This document shows, piece after piece, positions 8,725-19,000 of a stretch of DNA of 64,000 nucleotides. A program made the translations under genes and the position numbers. The notes under the pieces are model-generated. The model was not told where the DNA came from and made no database searches. It worked only from the letters and a program-made list of their open reading frames with translations. Origin of the DNA: Streptomyces sp. NBC_00377. GTDB taxonomy: Bacteria; Actinomycetota; Actinomycetes; Streptomycetales; Streptomycetaceae. Position 1 is the first letter of the stretch; each line of letters opens with the position of its first letter. Location: positions 248,001-312,000 of the forward strand of contig NZ_CP107958.1 in the NCBI RefSeq assembly GCF_036075115.1, in the 5' to 3' direction.

Positions 8725-9633
8725 TCACCCCCCATCCCCTGACGACGCTACCTGACTCCTCCCTCGGCTGAAGCTGGGGGCTTCTCGCTCTGCCGGGTTG
8801 CCGTTGGACGGACCAGCTCCGGTGATGGGGAAGACCATGACGGCTATGGCCCCGGTGAGATTGCCGAGGCCGTAGGCGGCGGTCAGTACGGCCACGGTGG
8901 CCGGCTCGACGCCGAGGATCTTCGTCATGTGGACTGCGGTGTTCGGCAGTGCTGCAACGCTCAGGGCGACGATCATCGTCAGGTAGACGGTGCGGCGGAG
9001 GCGGCCGGTACGGGCGATGAGCGCGAGGGTCGCTCCCGGCTTGAGGATCGTCTTCTTGTCGCCGCCGTGGGACGGCGCGGTGAACGGCAGGAGCAGGACG
9101 CTGCCTGCCGCCGTGACCAGGGACGGCCCTACGGTGCCGCCGATGCCATAGGTGGCCACGTCCCCGCCCTGGGCCCGTCGTTGCGTGTGCAGTCGCGGTC
9201 CGACGATGGCGGGCAACCGGCTGCTGATGCCGCCTGTCAGCAAGGGCCCGCAGGTGCCAGCCGCGGCCAGCGTCAGCCCGGTCAGCACGGCGGGGACGTG
9301 ACCGAAGGTCAGTACTGCTGTACTCAGGGCGGTGGCGTACAGCAGGCAGGCCGCCGCGATGACCTTCCGGCCGTCCTGGGCGAGGTCCAGCGGCCGGGCG
9401 ACGAAGGGGCCGAGCAGGTGCGGGGCGGTGATGCAGGCGCCGAGTACTCCGGCCAACGTCCCGGAGCCGCCGGATGAGGTGACGAGCAGGACGACGGCGA
9501 CCACGGCTCCGCCGTCGGCGGTGCGGGCGAGTGCAGCGGCGATGACGTAGCGCGCCAGGCCGCCGTTGCCTCTTGCGGGCACGGTGGGTGCCCCCGCCGT
9601 CCCCGGTGTGCTTGCTGTGTGCCGCTGGCTCAT
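8725..9633 (-). pseudogene. Truncated MFS transporter
   Basis: 302 codons from the ATG at 9633 (MSQRHTAST). About eight or nine membrane segments are visible (for example LLVTSSGGSGTLAGVLGACI; GTVGPSLVTAAGSVLLLPF; AAYGLGNLTGAIAVMVFPI), but members of this family usually have about 400 residues and twelve helices. The last 25 codons (NPAEREAPSFSRGRSQ) are not transporter-like: they are the translation of an IS200/IS605-type end hairpin. The gene starts 12 bp after the stop of a dapA-like fragment, implying a former operon for transport plus aldolase. Function is probably lost. Confidence 0.7.
8754..8790 (-). repeat. IS200/IS605-type terminal hairpin remnant
   Basis: Positions 8761-8768 and 8773-8780 form an eight-position stem (two of them only wobble) around a four-base loop, within GAAGCCCCCAGCTTCAGCCG and the following AGGGAGGAGTC on the minus strand. 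This closely resembles the hairpin at the right end of streptomycete tnpB elements as I remember it. No tnpB is next to it. It sits exactly where the transporter gene is truncated. Confidence 0.5.
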
Positions 9634-9644
9634 GTGGTCCGCGC

Positions 9645-10386
9645 TCAGGAGGTGAGCTGGAGGGCGTCCAGTGTGGCGACGACCTCGCGGCGGGCGGTCT
9701 CGTCCAGTGCGCGCAGGGGAAGCGGCAGGTTCGGTTCCCCCGTCAGGCCGAGGTGGGAGGCGGCGGCGGACATGACGCGCAGGCTGCCGTGACGGCGGCA
9801 CAGCGCCCACAGCGGTTCGAGCCCTTCGGACAGTTCCGTGGCCGTTGCGGCGTGGCCGGCCTGGGCGGCACGGGTGAGGGCGAGGGCGGTCTGCGGGAAG
9901 GTGCCGCCGATGACCGAGTACCAGGCGTCGCACCCGGCGTTCAAGCCGCGGGCAGCCGTCCAGTCGCCGCTCACCCCGATGGTGACCGTGTCGGGGATCA
10001 GCTTGCGCAGCGCGTCGATGCGGAGCTCGGCCTGGCGCGGGTCGTCGGGCACTCCGGGGATCTTGATCGAGCCGACATTCGGCAACTGCGCGATGCGGCC
10101 GTGCAGTTCGTCGGTGAAGTGCACGTGCGTGGTGCCGGGGTTGTCGTACACGCACAGCGGTACGGAGAGCTCGCGGGTGACGTCCTCGTACAGACCGACC
10201 ACCTCGTCCTCGGTGAGCGGCTGATACGTCATCGGGGCGAGCAGCACTCCGGACGCGCCCGCCTTCTGCGCGTCCTCGGCCAGCTCCAGCACGTGCGAGG
10301 TGCGCAACGCGCCTATACCGACGATGACCGGTACCCCGGAGGCGGCCTCGACCGCGGTCCTCGCGGCGTGCGCGCGCTGCTCTCGT
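9645..10386 (-). pseudogene. Dihydrodipicolinate synthase / NAL-family aldolase, 5'-truncated
   Basis: The open frame begins without a start (EQRAHAARTAVEAASGVPVI) and keeps the C-terminal two thirds of a DapA/N-acetylneuraminate lyase-like TIM barrel. The Tyr site PLCVYDNPGTTH and the Schiff-base Lys in VGSIKIPGVP are present. The N-terminal GTTGE segment is missing, with a break near 10386 where a TGA lies in frame. Family members cleave or form 2-keto acids. With the active-site Thr pair gone, activity is unlikely. Confidence 0.8.
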
Positions 10387-11459
10387 CAAAGTTTGTCCTA
10401 TGCCAAACCTACGGTACGTGTCGCCGTCGACGCCGGCAGCGTTCCCTCAAGGCGCTCTGCGCCGGCCGCCCGAAGGCCGCCACACGCGGATCAGCGAGTG
10501 GGTACACCCGAAAGACATTGGGCCACGGCGGGCAGCCGCCTCTCACGCGAGCCGGCGCGGTTCTTGATCAGCGGATGGAGGGCAGTGCCTTGTCGGGGTG
10601 GGCGGCGTGGACGAAGCGCACAGCGGTTCCGGGATGGACGCCGAAGAGGTGCACGAGATGCACCAGGTCGGCGGTGTGCCGGGCCTCGTCCAGTACTCGG
10701 TCTCTCCACATCTGACACGGAGTGATCATGGTCTGGTCGAACGCGCGGCGCAGTGCGCAGTCTGACGGGTGGAAGAGGGGTGGTGCGCCGAGTGCGTCGT
10801 GATCAGCGGGCGCGAAGGCCATCGCCTCCGCCGTCGGCGTCTGCACCACCTGAACGCCCAGCCTTTCGCCGGACAGCCGCAGATTCCACTGTCGTTGTAC
10901 CCGGCCGATCACAGGAGGAAGGGCAGGTTCACCATCAGGGCGATGTATGCGATGCAGCCGAGCACGATGAACAGGGTGGACAGGACGATGTGGACGTGAC
11001 GCCACGGCTGCTCGATCCTGCGGCGCAGGATGAGGCCCATGTCCTGCCCGTGACCGAACAGTACGGACTCGGTGTGCTGGTGTGGAGCCCGCCGACCCCG
11101 GGCCGGCTGTCGGGCGCGATCCGCGAGGGCCGTGACGTCACCACCAGCCGCTCGGCGTTCATGCCGGAGCGTTTCGACCCCGCAGTGCGACGCCGCTGAG
11201 CGGCCGCGCGAGGCGGCAGTGATCGGTGTTGATGAATGATCCATGACAAATCGGAAGTCACCGCCGAAGCGGGTTGAATTTGCAGAGCAAACATGAACTG
11301 TGTCACTTCTCGGGTTGCGCTGATTGGTGATCCCTGGGGGCTATGCCCACTTGTGAGGCTCTGGTTAGAGGCGCGTGAGTGGCCTTAGGTTGCGATCTGG
11401 CAGGTGATCGAACACATTCGGGCCGCAGTTCAACGCGGCTTTGTGGGGGAGCAGTTCAT
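10387..11459. other. Patchwork of gene fragments upstream of the LamG gene
   Basis: 10568-10800 (-) encodes HTADLVHLVHLFGVHPGTAV and RFVHAAHPD, resembling the C-terminus of actinobacterial site-specific integrases. 10909-11040 (-) encodes a 43-residue membrane tail (RHVHIVLSTLFIVLG). 11037-11199 (+) encodes EQYGLGVLVWSPPTPGRLSG then SRSAFMPERFDPA, an internal piece of an aldo/keto reductase. None has both ends. 11220-11459 is non-coding and presumably carries the promoter of the LamG gene. Confidence 0.5.
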
Positions 11460-14400
11460 ATGAATACGTACGGGGGGAGACGCCGGCTGCGCGCAGCCGG
11501 CGTCGTGTTCTCCGCGGCCATGGTGCTGGCGGCGAGCGCGTTCAACGGCGGCATGGCGATGGCCGGCGAGAGGGCCGGAGCCGCGGCCGCCGAAGCTGCA
11601 AAGGCAGCAAAGGACACGGATGCCGCATCGGCCGCCGAATCCGGCGGGACGGGCCACACCGCTGGAGGCGACGGGGCGGGCGAGGACAGCAAGGCGCTGG
11701 CCGAGGCCGCGCGCACGGGCAAGTTGGTGGAGATCACCTCGATGCGCGGTGAGAGCAGCGAGGTGTACGCGACCCCGGAGGGGCACCTGGAGGCGCGAGA
11801 GCATCTGCGTCCGGTGCGCACCCGGGTGGACGGCGTGTGGCGGGACATCGACACCACCCTGTCCCGTGACGCGGACGGAACGGTCGCGCCGAAGGCCACG
11901 ACGGTCGGCCTGGTGTTCTCCGGCGGGGGTTCGTCCCCGCTGGTGCGGATGACGAAGAGCGGCCGTGAGCTGGCGTTGTCCTGGCCCGGGGTGCTGCCCT
12001 CCCCGGAGCTGAACGGGAACACCGTCACCTACCCGGAGGTGCTGCCCGGCGTCGATCTGCGGATGACGGCGCAGCAGGACGGCTTCACCCAGCTCCTCGT
12101 CGTCAAGTCGGCCGAGGCCGCGGCGAGCACGGACCTGAGCACGCTGCGTCTGAAGTTGGACGCCGACGGCATGCAGGTCAAGGAGACCCGGGACGGCGGT
12201 CTGGCGGCGGTCGACGAGGGCGCCAAAAGCGCGGTCTTCGAGGCCCCCCGCCCCGTGATGTGGGACTCCAGCACCAAGGCGCCCGGCAGCACCGCGACGC
12301 AGTCCGCCGCCGCAGGCGCCGCGCTCGCCCCGACGGCCTCGCCGAACACCTCCGACACGTCGAAGAGCACCTCCAACGGCACCTCGAAGCGCTCGGCCGC
12401 CGCGGCCGCCGAAGCCCCCGCCTCCGCCTCCGCGACGGCGTCCTCCTCCGCTCCGGCATCCGTGTCCGCCTCCGCCTCCGCTCCCGCGGCGGCCAAGGGC
12501 GGCGCCGACGGTTCGGAGGCCGTCGCCGCGGAGTCCGCGAACGTCGCGCCGGTCGGCGTGGACGTTTCCGCCGGGCAGGACGCGCTGGTGCTGACGCCGG
12601 ACAGCGGCGTGCTGAAGGGCAAGGACACGGTGTACCCCGTGTTCATCGACCCGCAGTGGTACTCCCCGAAGGCCACGGCCTGGACGATGGCCTCCAAGTA
12701 CTGGGCGTCGTCGCCGCAGTGGAAGTTCAACGGCGACTCGGACGCGGGCCTGGGGTACTGCAACTGGTCGTACTGCGCGCCGTACGACACCAAGCGGCTC
12801 TTCTACCGCATCCCGACCTCGAAGTTCGCCGGCCGGACCGTGCTCCAGGCGGAGTTCGTGGTCCGCAACACCTGGTCGGCGTCCTGCTCGGACCGGAGCG
12901 TGGAGCTGTGGCGCACCAAGGACATCTCCTCCTCGACGACGTGGAACTCGCAGGACAACGACGCCTTCTGGATCGATCGCCTCAGGACGCAGTCCTTCGC
13001 CTACGGGTTCACCGGCTGTGCGGCGAAGGACGCGGAGTTCGACGTGAAGTCCGCGGTGCAGCAGGCCGCGGACAAGAAGTGGTCGACGATGACCTTCGGC
13101 ATGAAGGCCGCGAGCGAGTCCGACGGATACGCCTGGAAGCGGTTCTCGGACGACGCCTATCTGCGCGTGCAGTACAACCGCCCGCCGCCGCAGATCAAGA
13201 TGTCGCAGCTGACCATGGAGTACGGCGGCTCGTGCAAGAAGCCCACCAGTGCCGCGCGGGTGCGCTCGCTGGGCAAGATCTACGCGAACGACGTCACCGA
13301 CCCCGACGGCGACTCCGTCCGCGTGGAATTCCGGGCGAGCTGGGACACCGGTGACGGCAAGGGCGTCGTCACCCGCTGGAAGTCGGGTCTGACGACGGCC
13401 AAGAAGTCCGGCTCGGACTTCGCGATCACCCTGCCCTCGGTTCCCGCCAACAAGACGGTGAACTGGTACGTCCAGTCCTACGACGGGGCCCAGTACTCGC
13501 CGTGGTCGTACACGGGCGACCCGACCGCCTGTTACTTCGTGTACGACACGAGCGTGCCCAAGGCGCCCACGATCTCCTCGGCCGTCTATCCGGCCTCCGA
13601 CCCCGAGAACCCGGACGACCCCTGGTACGACGGAGTGGGCCAGTACGGCGACTTCGTGATCACCGGCGCCGTCTCCGATGTGACGAAGTACTGGTTCGGC
13701 CTCAACGGCGACCCCGTCTCCGCCAACACGGTCGCCACCTCGGCCGGAGCGGCCAAGACCGTGCCCGTGCTGCCGCTCAAGCCGGGCCTCAACACCTTCA
13801 CCGCGCGGTCCTTCGACACGGCCGGCAACGGCTCCGAGATCCGCACCTACCAGTTCCGGGTCAAGGCGGGGCAACTGGAGCGCGCCGACTGGTCGATGGA
13901 CGAGGCGGCCGGCGCCACGCAGGCGGCGGGCAGCGCGCCCGAGCAGGCCGCGACCCTGTACAACGGCCCGACGCCTGATGTGGAGGGCAAGTTCGGCAAG
14001 GCGGTGCAGTTCGACGGCGTCGACGACTACGCCGCCACCGACATCGCCACCATCAACACCGACGTCAGCTTCTCGGTGTCGGCCTGGGTGAAGCTGTCGG
14101 CCATGCCGGCCGGAGCGGCCGTCGTCGCCTCTCAGCGCGGCAACAACACCCCCGGCTTCGAGCTGTACTACTCCAAGGGCTACGACCGCTGGGTGTTCAA
14201 CCAGTACAGCGCCGACAAGGCCGACGCCACCCCCGTGCGGGCCATGCAGGCCGCCGCGGGCGGAGTCAAGGCCGGGGAGTGGACGCACCTGGTCGGCATG
14301 TACGCCGCCAGTGAGAAGCTGCTGAAGCTGTACGTCAACGGTGCGCTCGCCGGGTCCACCGCCTACTCCACGGCCTGGAACGCACGGCGCGGCATGGTGA

Positions 14401-15950
14401 TCGGCGGCAGCTTCCTCAACGGCACGCCGACCTCGCCCTTCCCCGGCGCCATCGACGAGGTGAAGACCTTCGAGAAGCCGCTCTCGGCGGGCGAGGTGTC
14501 GAGCCTGTACACCTCGAACAGCATCGGCGGCGGCCGTCCGGCCCGTGCGGTCTTCCACATGGACGACGCCCACGGCGCGACCGCGCTGAGCGGCCGGGCC
14601 GACGTGAACCCCGCGGTCCTCAAGGGCGGCGCCACCACGGGCGCGGCCGGCGTGGACGGCAACGCGCTCACCCTGGACGGAACCGACGACTACGCCGCCA
14701 CCGGCAGCCCGCACATCAACACCTCGTACAGCTTCGCCGTCTCGGCGTGGGTGAAGCTGCCGAAGACCAAACCGACCCATGCCGCGACCGTCGCCACGCA
14801 GATCGGCGACACGGTGACCGGCCCCGAGCTGTACTACTCAAACTCCTACGATCGCTGGGTGTTCAACCAGCACAGTGCCGACACCGCCGACTCCACGGTC
14901 GTGCGGGCCCTACAGCCCGAGGGCACCACCGCCTACGGCGGCGAGTGGACGCATCTGGTCGGCGTGCAGGACACCGAGGCCGACAAGCTCTCGCTGTACG
15001 TCAACGGGACGCTGGCCGGCACCGCGGCCATCCCCTCGAGCTGGTATGCCGGAGGAGCGGTGCAGATCGGCGCCAGCGCGTTCGAGGGCAAAGCCACCTC
15101 GTTCTTCCCCGGCCAGATCGACGACGTGCAGCTCTTCGACCGGCCGGTGTCGGCCGGTGAGGTGCAGCAGCTGTTCAAGCAGCGTGCGGTGGTCAAGGGC
15201 CGCTGGAAGTTCGAGACGTCCGCCGGCACCCCGCTGACCTCGCCGGACGCCTCCGCCTCCGGTAACGCCATGACCCTCTACAACGGCGCTCAGACGGGTT
15301 CGGGCTGGGTGGACGGCGCCGTCGTCCTCGACGGCACGAACGACTACGCCGCGGCCTCCGTGGTACCGGTCGACACCAGCGCCAGCTTCACCGTCAGCGC
15401 CTACGTCCAGACGGCCGCCGTGCCCACGAACCCGGTCACCGTGCTGAGCGCGCCCGGGGCCAAGAAGAGCGCGTTCGCCGTGCGCTACGAACCCAGTGCG
15501 ACGCCGGCCACCGATCCGGGCCGCTGGAGGATCGCCACGGCCGAGTCCGACGTCGACTCCGCCGCGGGCTCCGACATCGGCAACGGCATGTTCTACAGCC
15601 CCACCGACTGGAACCACGTGGCGCTCGTCTACGACGGTTTCTCCAAGGAGATCCGTCTCTACGTCAACGGCGAGCTCCAGGAGACCGCCTGCGCCGACGC
15701 GGACGACGACGGCGCGCAGGACGACGCGAGCTGCGCCGACACCGTCTCGTGGTCCGACGATGTGCTCACCTACAAGGCCACGAAGACGCTGCAGCTCGGC
15801 CGGGACACCACCGGGACCACATCGAGTCAGTACTTCCCCGGTTCGCTGTCCGACGTCTGGGTCTTCCAGGGCGCGCTGACCGAGGCCCAGATCGACCACC
15901 TCGCCGTCGGCATGCCGGGCGTGGACACCGTCGTCCCCAGCGGCGACTGA
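11460..15950 (+). CDS. Secreted DNRLRE / triple LamG-domain protein
   Basis: 1496 aa from the ATG at 11460; GGGGGAG lies about 10 bp upstream. A Sec signal (RRRLRAAGVVFSAAMVLAAS, cleavage about residue 37) precedes an N-terminal domain shared with actinobacterial YD/Rhs proteins (about 80-270), an Ala/Ser-rich linker (270-375), a DNRLRE-type domain (about 390-570), an Ig-like stretch (about 580-800) and three LamG jellyroll domains (about 805-1020, 1025-1240, 1245-1480), each with a DGVDDYAA-like and a LYVNG-like motif. The protein is probably surface-bound and sugar- or polymer-binding. It is followed by an 18-bp-stem hairpin and then the Rhs gene, which shares its N-terminal style; the two are likely functional partners. 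Confidence 0.88.
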   Translation: MNTYGGRRRLRAAGVVFSAAMVLAASAFNGGMAMAGERAGAAAAEAAKAAKDTDAASAAESGGTGHTAGGDGAGEDSKALAEAARTGKLVEITSMRGESSEVYATPEGHLEAREHLRPVRTRVDGVWRDIDTTLSRDADGTVAPKATTVGLVFSGGGSSPLVRMTKSGRELALSWPGVLPSPELNGNTVTYPEVLPGVDLRMTAQQDGFTQLLVVKSAEAAASTDLSTLRLKLDADGMQVKETRDGGLAAVDEGAKSAVFEAPRPVMWDSSTKAPGSTATQSAAAGAALAPTASPNTSDTSKSTSNGTSKRSAAAAAEAPASASATASSSAPASVSASASAPAAAKGGADGSEAVAAESANVAPVGVDVSAGQDALVLTPDSGVLKGKDTVYPVFIDPQWYSPKATAWTMASKYWASSPQWKFNGDSDAGLGYCNWSYCAPYDTKRLFYRIPTSKFAGRTVLQAEFVVRNTWSASCSDRSVELWRTKDISSSTTWNSQDNDAFWIDRLRTQSFAYGFTGCAAKDAEFDVKSAVQQAADKKWSTMTFGMKAASESDGYAWKRFSDDAYLRVQYNRPPPQIKMSQLTMEYGGSCKKPTSAARVRSLGKIYANDVTDPDGDSVRVEFRASWDTGDGKGVVTRWKSGLTTAKKSGSDFAITLPSVPANKTVNWYVQSYDGAQYSPWSYTGDPTACYFVYDTSVPKAPTISSAVYPASDPENPDDPWYDGVGQYGDFVITGAVSDVTKYWFGLNGDPVSANTVATSAGAAKTVPVLPLKPGLNTFTARSFDTAGNGSEIRTYQFRVKAGQLERADWSMDEAAGATQAAGSAPEQAATLYNGPTPDVEGKFGKAVQFDGVDDYAATDIATINTDVSFSVSAWVKLSAMPAGAAVVASQRGNNTPGFELYYSKGYDRWVFNQYSADKADATPVRAMQAAAGGVKAGEWTHLVGMYAASEKLLKLYVNGALAGSTAYSTAWNARRGMVIGGSFLNGTPTSPFPGAIDEVKTFEKPLSAGEVSSLYTSNSIGGGRPARAVFHMDDAHGATALSGRADVNPAVLKGGATTGAAGVDGNALTLDGTDDYAATGSPHINTSYSFAVSAWVKLPKTKPTHAATVATQIGDTVTGPELYYSNSYDRWVFNQHSADTADSTVVRALQPEGTTAYGGEWTHLVGVQDTEADKLSLYVNGTLAGTAAIPSSWYAGGAVQIGASAFEGKATSFFPGQIDDVQLFDRPVSAGEVQQLFKQRAVVKGRWKFETSAGTPLTSPDASASGNAMTLYNGAQTGSGWVDGAVVLDGTNDYAAASVVPVDTSASFTVSAYVQTAAVPTNPVTVLSAPGAKKSAFAVRYEPSATPATDPGRWRIATAESDVDSAAGSDIGNGMFYSPTDWNHVALVYDGFSKEIRLYVNGELQETACADADDDGAQDDASCADTVSWSDDVLTYKATKTLQLGRDTTGTTSSQYFPGSLSDVWVFQGALTEAQIDHLAVGMPGVDTVVPSGD

Positions 15951-15963
15951 TCGGCTTCGCCGC

Positions 15964-16004
15964 GGGGAAGGGGCCGGCCGCAGTACGCGGCCGGCCCCTT
16001 CCCC
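15964..16004 (+). terminator. 18-bp perfect hairpin between the LamG and Rhs genes
   Basis: 15964-15981 is perfectly complementary to 15987-16004 with a five-base loop AGTAC. It begins 13 bp after the LamG stop and ends about 57 bp before the Rhs ribosome site, so it may terminate or attenuate transcription between the partners. There is no T-run, as usual in Streptomyces. Confidence 0.8.
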
Positions 16005-16080
16005 GGGCCAACTGCTTCGCTCCGCCGTGCGCAGCTGTGCGCTGCCCGCGGAGCACTCAACGGGAGGAAGACGGACCGGC

Positions 16081-19000
16081 ATGAATCTCGGACAACGCAC
16101 ACGAACAGGTCGGCCCTGGCGCCGGGTGGCCGTGGCCACCGCCGCGGTGCTGACGGCGACCCTGATACAGGCGTCGGGGGTCCCCGCCGTCGCCGAGGGC
16201 TGGCGCAAGCCGGCGCTGCCGCAGGCCGAGACGTCGGTCGACGGCGGTCCGGCGGGCAAGGCGGTGCCCCGCACCGTGCCGAAGGGTCCCCGTACGCCCG
16301 CGAAGGCGCCGGCCACCGCGTGGCCGAACGCGAGTGCGGCGGCGGTGACCTTGCAGCCGGAGGCGACCCGGGTCAAGGGTCTGCCGCTCACCCTGGACAC
16401 GCGGGTGAAGCGGGCCGCGGACGCGGCCACCGGCACCTACACGGTGGGCACGCTGTCGCGCGAGGCGTCGCGGAAGGCGGGGGTCGACGGCCCGGTCTTC
16501 ACGCTGACGCCGCGACAGGGCGCCGCCCTGCGCGGTGGCACGGTGCGCGCCGGTCTGGACTACTCCTCCTTCGCCGGCCTGTACGGCGGCGGCTACGCCT
16601 CCCGGCTGTCGCTGGTGCGGCTGCCGGCGTGTGCGCTGACGACCCCGCAGAAGGCGCAGTGCCGTACGACGCAGCCGGTGGCGAGTGTCAACGACCGCGA
16701 GAAGCAGACGCTGACCGCGTCCTCGGTGGCGCTCAGCGCGAGCACGGCGACGGTGCTGGCGGCGACCGCTTCGGCGAGCGGTGACAAGGGCGACTACAAG
16801 GCCACGTCCCTGTCGGCGTCGTCGACCTGGTCCACGGATCAGAGCAGCGGTTCGTTCGCGTGGTCGTACGACATGGGGGTGCCGCAGGTGCCCGGCGGGC
16901 TGATCCCGCAGGTCGGGCTGTCGTACTCCTCGGGAGGCATCGACGGCCGCACCGGCAACACCAACAACCAGTCCTCGTGGGTCGGTGACGGCTTCGACCT
17001 GGCGCCCGGCTTCATCGAGCGCAGCTACAAGAGCTGCACGGACGACGGGGCGACCAATGCCGACGGCAACAAACCGGGCGACCTGTGCTGGGCTTACGAC
17101 AACGCCACGCTGTCGCTGAACGGTTCGGGCGGGGAGCTGGTGCCCAACGGCACGAACTCCTTCAAGCTGCGGAACGACGACGGCACGAAGGTCGACCGGA
17201 TCTACGGCACTTCGTCAGACGTGCGCTCCAACGGCGCCCGCAACGACGAGTACTGGCGGGTGACGACCCCCGACGGCACGCAGTACTACTTCGGCTACAA
17301 CCGGCTGCCGGGCTGGACCAGCGGCAACGAGACCACCGACTCGGCGTGGACGGTGCCGGTCTTCGGCAACAACGCCGACGAACCCTGCAACGCCTCGACG
17401 TTCGCGGCGTCCTGGTGCCAGCAGGGCTGGCGCTGGAACCTCGACTACGTGGTGGACCCGCACGGCAACGCCGTCGCGTACTACTACGACAAGGAGACCA
17501 ATTCCTACGGCCGCAACCTCAAGGCCGCCGACGACACCCCCTACGTGCGCGGCGGCACCCTGGACCGCATCGAGTACGGCCTGAAGTCCACGGCCGTGTA
17601 CTCGGCGAAGGCGCTGGCGAAGGTCGACTTCACCAGCTCCGAGCGATGCATCCCCGACAGCAACACCGACTGCTCCTCGATCTCCAAGGACGCGTTCTAC
17701 TGGTACGACACCCCGTGGGACCTGAACTGCGAGGCGGGCGCCGACTGTGACAACGGCCGGTTCTCCCCGGCGTTCTTCACCCGCAAGCGGCTGACCGAGG
17801 TCACCACCCAGGTCCTGGTGTCGGGTTCCTACAGCAACGTCGACGGCTGGAAGCTCGCCCACCGGTGGGGCATGGCCGACACCGACTACCAGCTGCTGCT
17901 GGACTCCGTGCAGCGCACCGGCTACTCCGGCACGGCCTCGATCACCCTGCCGAAGGTCACCTTCGCCTACACCCAGCTCGCCAACCGCCTCGACAAGATC
18001 GGCGACGGCTACGCCCCGTACATCAAGTCGAGGCTGTCCACCGTCGCGGACGAGTCCGGCGGGCAGATCGACGTCGGCTACTCGGCCCCGGTCTGCGACG
18101 CCGCCTCGCTGCCCACGCCGCAGACCAACACCACCCGCTGCTTCCCGCAGTACATCGGCGGTAGTTCGACCGACGACCCCGACCGGCAGTGGTTCAACAA
18201 GTACGTCGTCGACACGGTCACCTCGACCGACCGCACCGGCGGGGCACCCGACCAGGTCACGATGTACGACTACCTGGACGGCGCGGCCTGGCACTACGAC
18301 GACGATGACGGGATGACCAAGGAGAAGTCCAAGACCTGGTCGCAGTGGCGCGGTTACGGCCACGTCCGGGTGCGCACCGGCGGACAGGGCGGCGCGTCGG
18401 CGATGAAGACGCAGACCGACAGCTACTTCCTGCGCGGCATGGACGGCGACCGCAAGGACACCACCGGCGGCACCAAGAGCGTCCAGGTCACCCTCGACTC
18501 GGGTGAGGGCGACCCCCTTACCGACCACGAGTCGCAGGCCGGGTTCGCCTACAGGACGGTCACCTACTCCGGCCCCGGCGGGAAGGTGCTCTCCAAGACG
18601 GTGAGCCGGCCCTGGTACAAGGAGACCGCGAAGAAGGTCCGCACCTGGGGCACCGTCACCTCCAACCTCACCGGATCCGCCTCCACCAGGTCGTGGACCT
18701 CGCTGGACGACGGCGCGGGCGCCAAGTGGCGCACCACCGCCGGCTCCGACACCCACGATGCGACCACCGGCCTGGTCATCCAGAGCGAGGACCTGGGCGA
18801 CACCACGACCGCGGCCGACGACCAGTGCACCCGCACCACGTACGTCGCCGGCAGCGTCCCCGTCGGCGCCATCGCACGGGTCGAGACGGTCGCCAAGGCC
18901 TGCGACGCCGCCACCAGCCGCCCCGCCGACGTCGTCTCCGACGTCCGCACCGCCTACGACGGCGCGAACTACGGCGCGGCGGCCACGAAGGGCGACGCCA

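Noticed and set aside
11430..14780. 1116-codon frame on the minus strand opposite the LamG gene
   Set aside because: It is a GC-driven shadow: composition is Gly/Arg/Val-rich, without domains, and the plus strand encodes clear LamG and DNRLRE motifs with a signal peptide and ribosome site.
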